Positions 15,130 to 22,218 of a stretch of DNA of 27,743 nt are shown here, piece after piece. This stretch comes from Candidatus Delongbacteria bacterium. GTDB lineage: Bacteria > JAGOEH01. Under the pieces are notes generated by a model. It saw only the letters and a list, made by a program, of their open reading frames with translations, searched no databases and was not told where the DNA came from. The position numbers were made by a program, and so were the translations under genes. The stretch covers positions 1-27,743 of the forward strand of contig JAGOEH010000020.1 of assembly GCA_017997825.1 (NCBI GenBank), given 5' to 3'. The number at the start of each line of letters is the position of its first letter. Within the stretch, counting starts at the first letter, position 1.

Positions 15130-17145
15130 ATGATGAGCAAAACCAATACCATTACCATCGACAATAAAACCGTGCCCATTAACGGGGAACGCAATCTGTT
15201 GGAGGTTATCCGAAAGGCGGATATCGAGATTCCGACCTTCTGCTATCATTCGGAACTCAGTATTTATGGCGCCTGCCGTCTATGTTTGGTCGAAGTGGAA
15301 GGTCGGGGCCTGATGGCATCCTGTTCGACTCCACCTGAACCCGGAATGAAGATCCGGACTACAACCAATGAGATTCGTGAAATCCGCAAAATCGCCGTGG
15401 AATTGTTGTTGGCCAATCATGACCAGAGTTGTCCAACCTGTGGCCGGAGTGCTACCTGTAAACTGCAGGATCTGGCCCGCCGCCTTGGAATTACCGAAGT
15501 CAGATTCAAACCGGCCTGGCAGAAACAGAAACTGGATCAGTCCACCCCTTCCCTGATTCGCGATCCAAACAAGTGTATTCTGTGCGGGGATTGTGTCCGG
15601 GTTTGCAGTGAGATTCAGGGTATCGGTGCTATCGATTTTGCCTATCGCGGCGCTCAGATCCAGGTGTTGCCGGCTTTCAACAAGGATCTTTCCAAAGTCG
15701 AATGCGTTTACTGTGGTCAGTGTGCCGCTGTCTGCCCGACTGGGGCTATTACTCCCCGTTCGGAAGTCGAGGGAGTCTGGAATGCTATCAATAATCCTAA
15801 AAAAGTGGTGGTCGCCCAGATCGCTCCGGCTGTGCGGGTTGCCTTGGGTGAAATGTTCGGTGAAACCCCCGGATCGGTCAGCATCGGTAAAATTGTCTCG
15901 GCACTCAAACAGATTGGATTCGATAAAGTCTATGATACCTCTTTTGCGGCTGATCTGACCGTCATTGAGGAAGCCAATGAGTTCATTCGACGTAAAACCG
16001 CCGGTGAAAAATTACCCCAATTCACCTCCTGCTGCCCGGCCTGGATCAAATTTGCCGAACAATACTATCCCAGCCTGCTGCCCAATCTTTCATCCTGTAA
16101 ATCTCCCCAACAGATGTTCGGTTCTCTGGTTAAGGAAATGCTGCCGGAAAAACTCAATACCACAAAAGAAAACCTGGTTGTCGTTTCCATTATGCCTTGT
16201 ACCGCCAAGAAATTTGAAGCCCAGCGGCCGGAATTTACCCATGATGGAATCCGTGAAGTGGATTACGTCCTTACGACCCAGGAATTGGGCCGAATGATCC
16301 AGGAAGCCGGCATCAAATTCAACAAATGTTTGCCGGAATCACTTGACCTTCCCTTCGGTTTCAAAACCGGGGCCGGCGTTATCTTTGGAACCTCCGGAGG
16401 AGTGACGGAAGCCGTGCTGCGTTACGCCTCTGAAAAGCTGACCGGAATCAAGTCCGATAACTATGATTATGAAGATATCCGGGGTCATGACGGAATCCGG
16501 ACTACAAAGGTCAATCTGAATGGAATTGAACTGAAACTGGCGGTAGTTCATAGTCTTAAAAATGCCCGCTATATGGCGGAACAGGTCAAAAATGGACAGT
16601 GTGAGTATGATCTGATCGAAATCATGGCATGTCCGGGAGGCTGCGTATCCGGCGCCGGTCAACCGATTGTCGTCGACGCCGAAGCTAAAAAAATGCGGAG
16701 TCAGGGACTGTATGAGGCGGACAAAATGCTTCAGGTCCATAAATCCCAGGAAAACCCTTATGTTACTGAATGCTACAACCAGAAACTGGGCGAAGCCAAT
16801 AGCCCCTGCGCCCATCATTTGCTGCATACCCAGTATCAGAGCCGACGACGTATCACTGAAGATGGACTGCCGCTGGTTACAGGAACCGATGAAAACAAAC
16901 TCGATGTGGCTGTTTGTGTCGGTACCAATTGCTACCTGAAGGGTTCTCAGGATATCTTGCATGCCCTGATTCATTATATCGAAGAACGGCAGCTTCAGGA
17001 TGTGGTCGATGTCAAAGCTACCTTCTGCTTTGAACGATGCAGCCGTGGTCCTACCGTCAGCATCGGAGACAGTATCATGGAAAAGTGTACCTATGAAAAG
17101 GCCTGTGAGGTTCTGAATGCCGAATTGGCCAAACTGAAAAAGTAG
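15130..17145 (+). CDS. hydA: [FeFe]-hydrogenase catalytic subunit HydA (bifurcating, group A type)
   Basis: 671 residues from ATG 15130 (AGGAGC six bases upstream); a TTG at 15124 overlapping the hydB stop is less likely. Domain order: [2Fe-2S] (C38, C49, C52, C65); His-ligated [4Fe-4S] (H97, C101, C104, C110); two [4Fe-4S] (C149/152/155/159 and C192/195/198/202); H-domain with intact L1 TSCCPAW (shuttle C301, ligand C302), L2 MPCTAKKFE (C357), L3 MACPGGCVSGAGQP (C501, C505); small-subunit-like helix region; and a C-terminal thioredoxin-like [2Fe-2S] domain (C596, C601, C633, C637). All catalytic motifs are canonical, so it should make or oxidise H2. The extra C-terminal domain matches the T. 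maritima HydA plan. Maturases HydEFG are not in the window. Confidence 0.96.
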   Translation: MMSKTNTITIDNKTVPINGERNLLEVIRKADIEIPTFCYHSELSIYGACRLCLVEVEGRGLMASCSTPPEPGMKIRTTTNEIREIRKIAVELLLANHDQSCPTCGRSATCKLQDLARRLGITEVRFKPAWQKQKLDQSTPSLIRDPNKCILCGDCVRVCSEIQGIGAIDFAYRGAQIQVLPAFNKDLSKVECVYCGQCAAVCPTGAITPRSEVEGVWNAINNPKKVVVAQIAPAVRVALGEMFGETPGSVSIGKIVSALKQIGFDKVYDTSFAADLTVIEEANEFIRRKTAGEKLPQFTSCCPAWIKFAEQYYPSLLPNLSSCKSPQQMFGSLVKEMLPEKLNTTKENLVVVSIMPCTAKKFEAQRPEFTHDGIREVDYVLTTQELGRMIQEAGIKFNKCLPESLDLPFGFKTGAGVIFGTSGGVTEAVLRYASEKLTGIKSDNYDYEDIRGHDGIRTTKVNLNGIELKLAVVHSLKNARYMAEQVKNGQCEYDLIEIMACPGGCVSGAGQPIVVDAEAKKMRSQGLYEADKMLQVHKSQENPYVTECYNQKLGEANSPCAHHLLHTQYQSRRRITEDGLPLVTGTDENKLDVAVCVGTNCYLKGSQDILHALIHYIEERQLQDVVDVKATFCFERCSRGPTVSIGDSIMEKCTYEKACEVLNAELAKLKK

Positions 17146-17158
17146 TGTTCCCTCCCCC

Positions 17159-17197
17159 AAAAACCTTCCCGTTCCCGATGGGGACGGGAAGGTTTTT
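17159..17197 (+). terminator. Strong rho-independent terminator of rex-hydCBA
   Basis: A perfect 14-bp stem (17159-17172 with 17184-17197) is extended inward by CCC/GGG to a near-continuous 18-bp hairpin with a 3-base GAT loop. The 3' arm ends in five Ts. It begins 13 bases after the hydA stop and may also work on the opposite strand because of the A-run on its 5' side. Confidence 0.9.
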
Positions 17198-17234
17198 ATT
17201 AATTCCAAACTGATAATCATCCTCTTGTTTCGAC

Positions 17235-17261
17235 TTGACAAATATAATTTTTTGCTGTAAT
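17235..17261 (+). promoter_or_regulatory. Weak candidate promoter before the Ldh2-family gene
   Basis: TTGACA at 17235-17240 is perfect, but the best -10 (TGTAAT, 17256-17261) is only 15 bp away; TAATCT at 17258 gives 17 bp with a poorer match. As the hyd operon terminates at 17197, the next gene needs a promoter here. The leader would be about 200 nt and holds a 43-codon ORF (17287-17418) with no good ribosome-binding site. Confidence 0.35.
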
Positions 17262-17468
17262 CTGTAAAAGGGTTTCGATTGTTTCAATGAACTCATTCAG
17301 AAATAATGATTTGCTCAGCAATGCAAGCCATCAGGATGATGTGGAGCTATTGCGCTGTCAATTTCGGGATCAGCTTGGGTTGTTAAACCGGATGGTAATG
17401 GATCGGACAGCTGAATGAATGGGATTACAGAGGATTAATTTGGTAATTGGAAAGGAAGGAGAGATTCA

Positions 17469-18548
17469 ATGCGCTATGTTCGGGTGGATGATGCACGTCG
17501 ATTTACGGAGCAGGTTTTTTGCGGATTGGGTGTCTCCACTCAGGATGCGGTGCGATGTGCCGATATTCTGATTGCTTCCGATTTACGAGGGATAGAATCT
17601 CATGGGATTGGCCGCTTGAAGATGTATTATGACCGGATACGCCAGGGAATTCAGCATGCCGTTACCGATATCGAGGTGGTCCGGGATCGCGCCGCGGTTG
17701 GGGTGTGGGATGGCCGGCACGGGATGGGACAGATTATTGCTTATCGTGCCATGGATAAGGCAATTCAAAAGGCTTCTCAGTATGGATTGGGGGCGATTGC
17801 CGTCCGCAATTCTACTCATTTCGGCATTTGCGGATATTATGCCCAGATGGCCATCGATCGGGATATGATCGGGTTGATTGTCACCAATGCCCGTCCATCT
17901 GTCGCACCTTTGTTTGGGGTGACTCCGCTGCTGGGAACCAATCCGATCTGTTTCGGCGCCCCTTCCGATATGGAATACCCTTTCTTGTTCGACGCCGCAA
18001 CCTCGATCACCCAACGAGGAAAAATCGAACAACTGGAGCGAGAAGAACTGCCTACTCCAGCCGGTTGGGCGATTGACTATCAAGGTATGGACTGTACCGA
18101 TACCTCCAAACTGCTACGGGATCTTTTAACCCAACAGGCTGCCTTTCTGGCTCTTGGAGGGAACAGCGAATCAATGGGTGGACATAAAGGCTATGGTCTC
18201 TCCACTATGGTGGAAATTCTATCCGCCGCCCTGCAACGCGGATCCTTCCTAACCGGATTGATGGGTCCCGAGAGCGGAATTCCGAAACCTTATTGCCTGG
18301 GACATTTCTTCCTGGCTGTCAATATTGATTTTTTTGAAGATGTTCCGATTTTTAAAAAAACAGTCGGTGATATTCTTCGCGCCTTGAAGAACGCCCAACC
18401 CATTCCGGGGAATCCCCCGATTCGGGTTGCCGGCGAAAAAGAATTCAACTCCACCCGGAAAATAAAGCGGGAAGGGATTCCTGTAACGCCTAAACTGGAT
18501 CATAATCTGAAATCCATGGCACAGACCCTCGGGATTACTGAACTCTAA
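17469..18548 (+). CDS. Ldh2/MDH2-family NAD(P)-dependent 2-hydroxyacid dehydrogenase
   Basis: 359 residues, the usual length of the malate/L-lactate dehydrogenase family 2 (YlbC/ComC/AllD type, not the Rossmann-fold LDH/MDH). Seen are SDLRGIESHGIGRL at 37-50, NSTHFGICGYY at 114-124 with H117, GTNPICFGAP at 156-165, FDAATS near 174-179 and GGHKGYGL further on. Members interconvert 2-oxoacids (pyruvate, oxaloacetate, 2-oxo sugar acids, oxalurate) and their hydroxyacids using NAD(P)H; the substrate cannot be read from sequence. AAGGAGAG gives a good ribosome-binding site before the ATG. It stands alone between the hydrogenase operon terminator and a long gap. Consuming NADH would fit the redox theme of its neighbours. 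Confidence 0.92.
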   Translation: MRYVRVDDARRFTEQVFCGLGVSTQDAVRCADILIASDLRGIESHGIGRLKMYYDRIRQGIQHAVTDIEVVRDRAAVGVWDGRHGMGQIIAYRAMDKAIQKASQYGLGAIAVRNSTHFGICGYYAQMAIDRDMIGLIVTNARPSVAPLFGVTPLLGTNPICFGAPSDMEYPFLFDAATSITQRGKIEQLEREELPTPAGWAIDYQGMDCTDTSKLLRDLLTQQAAFLALGGNSESMGGHKGYGLSTMVEILSAALQRGSFLTGLMGPESGIPKPYCLGHFFLAVNIDFFEDVPIFKKTVGDILRALKNAQPIPGNPPIRVAGEKEFNSTRKIKREGIPVTPKLDHNLKSMAQTLGITEL

Positions 18549-18934
18549 ATCATTTTGACTACTTGTTCCTTTTCATCATTTTCCTGACTGATCCTTATAT
18601 CGTGGTATTGATCAGGATCTGATATTCAATAATACCAACTATCCAGTCCTTTATCGGTTCATCCTGATTGTGTAACAATTCTCCAGCGGATTTGTTTCAG
18701 CGTTCCACAAAATATCAGATTAGGCTTCCATTTCCGATATAATTATGGGGGGAATCAGATTGATATCATTTCGGGATCTTTGAATCGGGTCAAGAGAAAA
18801 AAAACGATAGAGAGATGATTTATGTCCAAAAGAGGGATCGGAAAAAAGGTTTATCTCAACCAATCCTTATCAATAGTGGATTTAAGGGCCTCTACCAAAA
18901 AAGACTGATATTGATAATTACGACTTTTGACGAA

Positions 18935-18963
18935 TTGACACCACCATCCGGATGTATTATTAT
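18935..18963 (+). promoter_or_regulatory. Promoter of a putative short RNA
   Basis: TTGACA at 18935-18940 and TATTAT at 18958-18963 with an exact 17-bp spacer. The spacer contains a perfect 10-bp palindrome, CATCCGGATG (18945-18954), which could be an operator or coincidence. Transcription would begin near 18970. Confidence 0.6.
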
Positions 18964-18969
18964 GAGCGT

Positions 18970-19042
18970 ACTTGCTTTTCCCTCTGAATCCGCCGTTATC
19001 CTGTTGAGAATGGTAGTCTCAGCAGGGTAACGGTTTTTTTTT
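18970..19042 (+). ncRNA. Candidate ~70-nt small RNA or attenuated leader
   Basis: The stretch between a well-formed promoter and a strong intrinsic terminator holds no ORF with a ribosome-binding site. The predicted RNA has about 23 unpaired nucleotides at its 5' end and a terminator hairpin as its body. It could be an independent small RNA, or an aborted leader transcript of the downstream regulator gene whose main promoter lies just beyond the terminator. No known RNA family is recognised. Confidence 0.4.
18993..19042 (+). terminator. Strong rho-independent terminator
   Basis: A 17-bp stem (18993-19009 with 19017-19033) contains two G-U pairs and has a 7-base loop, followed directly by nine Ts (19034-19042). 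It lies 445 bp past the Ldh2-family gene but only about 23 nt past a predicted transcription start. Confidence 0.88.
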
Positions 19043-19065
19043 GGGGCCGATCCTGAAACATTGTC

Positions 19066-19094
19066 TTGATATTTACGTATTTATAGTTTATAAT
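19066..19094 (+). promoter_or_regulatory. Promoter of the LuxR-type membrane regulator
   Basis: TTGATA at 19066-19071, a 17-bp spacer and TATAAT at 19089-19094. It starts 24 bases after the upstream terminator and leaves a leader of about 120 nt. An 18-bp imperfect inverted repeat (19152-19169) in that leader may be an operator. Confidence 0.7.
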
Positions 19095-19221
19095 ATAGAA
19101 TATGAAGTGTTTGTAGTGGAACGCCATAAGCTCTTTGGTCAGTGGTGCAGACCGGTTATAATTAATCGGCTGGTGATGAGATATGAACAGGGTGAACCTT
19201 TTAAATGTGGATTGAGATGAG

Positions 19222-21984
19222 ATGAATCGTTTGGAATTTATTTTGATGATAGGGGTTTTTCTATTTTCCGGTTCGCTGATCGCGGATTCATTATCGATTC
19301 CATGCGATAACTTTTCAATCCGTCAGGGGATGTCCCATAATGATGTTCTGAGTATTTTTCAGGATAGCCGGGGTTTTTTGTGGATTGGGACCGAGGAGGG
19401 GTTGAATCGCTATGACGGATATTCATTCAAGGTTTTCACCCATCAGAAGAATGATACCAATTCATTGCCTGGTAATTATGTTTCCTCGATTTGTGAGGAT
19501 GGGAAGGGACGATTATGGGTGCTTTCCAGCACCATCGGTTTGTCCCGCTACCATCCCGAACAGGAATCCTTTGATCGGTTTAGGCCTCATCCTGATGATA
19601 CGGCCGGTTTTTCCATCCAGACTATCAATCAGATCACCTGGTTATCCTCGGCCCGGGATTTGATCTGGATCTCAACCAATGGGCAAGGGATGTACCATTT
19701 AAATACCGAAACCGGACGGATACGTCGTTGTTGGCATAATCCGGACAGCGCCGGTCAATTGAGTAATTATATGATGCCGGTTTATCAGACGCAGTCCGGA
19801 TCAATATGGATCGGTTCGGCGAATGGGTTGATTCGGTATAGTCCGGAACTGGTTCGGAGTGAAGTATATAATCCTGATCCCCATTCCAAAGTCTTCAGTG
19901 ATAATGTGATCCGAGAAATCTATGAAACGCCGGGAATGGAAGGCATTCTATGGCTAGGTACCAGCAGTGGCGGGCTACTTCGATTTGATATGCGGGACCA
20001 TAGTTTTAAACGCTATCGGCACCGATCGCATGATCCCTATTCGCTGCCCCATAACCGGGTCCAGTCGATCTTGGCCTGTCCCGATGATCCGAAGTGTCTG
20101 ATCATCGGCACCAACGGTGGGTTGTGCCGTTTTGATCCGGTAAAAGAAACCTTTACTCCCTGTGTATTTCAGTATCTGGATAAAAAGACCCGGCATAGCA
20201 ATATGGTGACCAGAATCTATCAGGACCATTCCGGGATCTACTGGTTTGGAGTGACCTGGGACGGATTGAATAAATTGAATTCCAATCACCGTTTTATTCA
20301 TTTTCATCGAATCAGGGATCCCCAGAATGAGTTTTATGGTTCATTTGCCAATTATGTTTCTACGTTTTGGGAGGATGATGCGGGTAAACTCTGGATTGGA
20401 ACCGGTGGATGCGGTGTTTATCGTTACGACACTCATAGCGGGGAATCGGAACCCTTGGTGATTCCTTTTCAGACTCGCGATCTGTATGATATGCTGATCA
20501 ATGATATTTTTGCATCCCCTGACTCTCAGAATGTCTGGATTGTTACTCCGAGGAACGTTACCCGCTATAATCGGCCGACCCGAAAATTCCGGCAGTATCC
20601 GGGGTTAACTCCCTCGGTTAGTCACGGTACGATGTATGCCGGTCTTCATGATTCCTCAAACCGTCTATGGATTGCCGGAATGATGGGACTCAATCGGCTT
20701 GATACCGTGAATGGAAAATGGAATCATATTCCTTACCATCGCAAATCCCATCAGATCGAACAAGACAGCTCCGCTTTTTTTGTGATGGAGGACCAGCGGG
20801 GCCGGATTTGGGTCGGAGCCGAGATGGGATTATTCCGGCTGGAAGAATCTTCACAAACACTACAGCCCTATTCCAGTCCGCCCGGAAGCCCAATCCGGTT
20901 GGACTCAAGTATGGTGATCATCGTGGTTCAGGATCAGGGACCCGGATTGTGGGTCGGAACACATCTGGGACCGGTTCACCTGATCAATCCCGATGATTCT
21001 TCTAAAACCGAGTACTGCCCGATCGATCCCCAAATGGGTAATTTTGAAATCCGGGGCATCTGTTTGGATGAGCAGGGATACGTTTGGATGAACACCAAAA
21101 CCGATCTGATGCGTTATGATCCGTTGAATAAAACTATTCTGTCCCTGGATGCTTCATCCGGACAGGTCATTGAGGAATTTCTGTTACAGACTTGCTTGAA
21201 ATCCGAAGACGGCAGAATCTGGATGGGGGGAGCCAATGGTTTTATTTCATTTTTGCCCTCCGACATTAAGCGAAACCAGCATGCCCCCATCGTGATGACT
21301 CAGCTTTATATCGACGGTAAACCGGTCGCTGTCGGACAACAGCCGTTTTTGCCGGTGACACTCAATGAATTATCAGATCTTGTTTTACCCTATAGTCTTC
21401 GTGATTTCAGTCTGGAAATGGCCTGTCTTGATTTTAGCTATCCCCTTAAAAACCAATTCGCCTGGAAATTGGAGCAATCCGATCAGGATTGGAATTATGC
21501 CGGGTATTCAAATCGGATCGATTTTCTGGATTTGTCTCCAGGCCGATACAAATTGCTGATAAAAGCCGCCAACAGTACCGGAACCTGGAATGAAAAACCC
21601 CGGGTATTCTTGTTCACCATCCGTCGTCCCTTCTGGAACTCCTGGCTTTTTTATCTGACGATTTGCATGGTGCTCTCCCTGGCTTCCTTTTCCGGTTTTA
21701 GAATCTACAAATATTACTATCGCTTGAAAATATCGATCGATCAGCCTGATTTGGAACACTTTTTCAATCATTTTTCCATCACTCAGCGGGAACAGGAGAT
21801 TCTTCTTCTGGTCATGCAGGGAAAGACCAATCAGGAGATTGAAAATGAGCTTTTCATATCATTGAAGACCGTAAAAACCCATTTATATAATGTATTTCGA
21901 AAACTGAAGGTCAATAACCGGCTTCAATTGATCAACTGCATCAAAGAATACCCTTACCGCCATAACGGTCAATCTCAATACTGA
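19222..21984 (+). CDS. Membrane-tethered regulator: double seven-bladed propeller, Y_Y_Y, LuxR HTH
   Basis: 920 residues. A signal peptide or anchor at 1-21 leads to fourteen two-component-regulator-propeller repeats of the type GFLWIGTEEGLNRYD, enough for two seven-bladed propellers (about 30-700). Then come a Y_Y_Y immunoglobulin-like domain (about 720-800), one membrane helix (about 806-828) and a cytoplasmic LuxR-type helix-turn-helix (about 852-905: ITQREQEILLLVMQGKTNQEI, then TVKTHLYNVFRKL). There is no histidine kinase, receiver or AraC domain, so this is a one-component form of the hybrid two-component sensors of Bacteroidetes: a periplasmic signal would act directly on a membrane-bound DNA-binding domain. 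The signal is unknown; propeller sensors often detect carbohydrates. The ribosome-binding site is weak (GAGATGAG). It precedes the hydS gene by 234 bp on the same strand. Confidence 0.93.
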   Translation: MNRLEFILMIGVFLFSGSLIADSLSIPCDNFSIRQGMSHNDVLSIFQDSRGFLWIGTEEGLNRYDGYSFKVFTHQKNDTNSLPGNYVSSICEDGKGRLWVLSSTIGLSRYHPEQESFDRFRPHPDDTAGFSIQTINQITWLSSARDLIWISTNGQGMYHLNTETGRIRRCWHNPDSAGQLSNYMMPVYQTQSGSIWIGSANGLIRYSPELVRSEVYNPDPHSKVFSDNVIREIYETPGMEGILWLGTSSGGLLRFDMRDHSFKRYRHRSHDPYSLPHNRVQSILACPDDPKCLIIGTNGGLCRFDPVKETFTPCVFQYLDKKTRHSNMVTRIYQDHSGIYWFGVTWDGLNKLNSNHRFIHFHRIRDPQNEFYGSFANYVSTFWEDDAGKLWIGTGGCGVYRYDTHSGESEPLVIPFQTRDLYDMLINDIFASPDSQNVWIVTPRNVTRYNRPTRKFRQYPGLTPSVSHGTMYAGLHDSSNRLWIAGMMGLNRLDTVNGKWNHIPYHRKSHQIEQDSSAFFVMEDQRGRIWVGAEMGLFRLEESSQTLQPYSSPPGSPIRLDSSMVIIVVQDQGPGLWVGTHLGPVHLINPDDSSKTEYCPIDPQMGNFEIRGICLDEQGYVWMNTKTDLMRYDPLNKTILSLDASSGQVIEEFLLQTCLKSEDGRIWMGGANGFISFLPSDIKRNQHAPIVMTQLYIDGKPVAVGQQPFLPVTLNELSDLVLPYSLRDFSLEMACLDFSYPLKNQFAWKLEQSDQDWNYAGYSNRIDFLDLSPGRYKLLIKAANSTGTWNEKPRVFLFTIRRPFWNSWLFYLTICMVLSLASFSGFRIYKYYYRLKISIDQPDLEHFFNHFSITQREQEILLLVMQGKTNQEIENELFISLKTVKTHLYNVFRKLKVNNRLQLINCIKEYPYRHNGQSQY

Positions 21985-22218
21985 AAAATCCTGCTATTGT
22001 CAAATCCGGTTCGGTTATTACCAGTCAATGGATCATCGACGGATAATTTTTTCAATGGGATGGTTTTTGTATTGAAAATGGGTTGCAAAAAATTTGGATA
22101 ATGCTTATCAATGGGAATGGTGATTTCAATCGGATCATTGATTATCTGGACTATCCGGCTATGATGAATCCGGGGTTGAGAATCGGATCCGGGAAGAAAT
22201 CGGAAGAAGGAGTCGATT

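Larger units (their letters stand above)
18549..19221 (+). other. 673-bp intergenic region with promoters, hairpins and terminator
   Basis: No convincing protein gene. It contains, in order, a nested hairpin at 18603-18637 (outer 7-bp stem, inner ATCAG/CTGAT); a 28-codon ORF at 18822-18908 without a good ribosome-binding site; a promoter at 18935-18963; a strong terminator at 18993-19042; a second promoter at 19066-19094; and an inverted repeat at 19152-19169 (CCGGTTA, 4 bp, TAATCGG; 6 of 7 match) in the leader of the next gene. A 71-codon frame at 18815-19030 runs through the promoter and terminator and is judged spurious. Confidence 0.7.

Noticed and set aside
16339-17241. 300-codon open frame on the minus strand opposite hydA
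   Set aside because: It is antisense to the conserved H-domain and C-terminal domain of hydA and crosses the terminator; the translation has no family features. Long minus-strand frames here reflect codon usage.
17287-17418. 43-codon ORF in the leader of the Ldh2-family gene
   Set aside because: The nearest purine-rich stretch is about 14 bases from the ATG and there is no family match; possible but unsupported as a gene.
18815-19030. 71-codon open frame (+)
   Set aside because: It runs through a well-formed promoter and a strong terminator hairpin, has no good ribosome-binding site and no recognisable domain.
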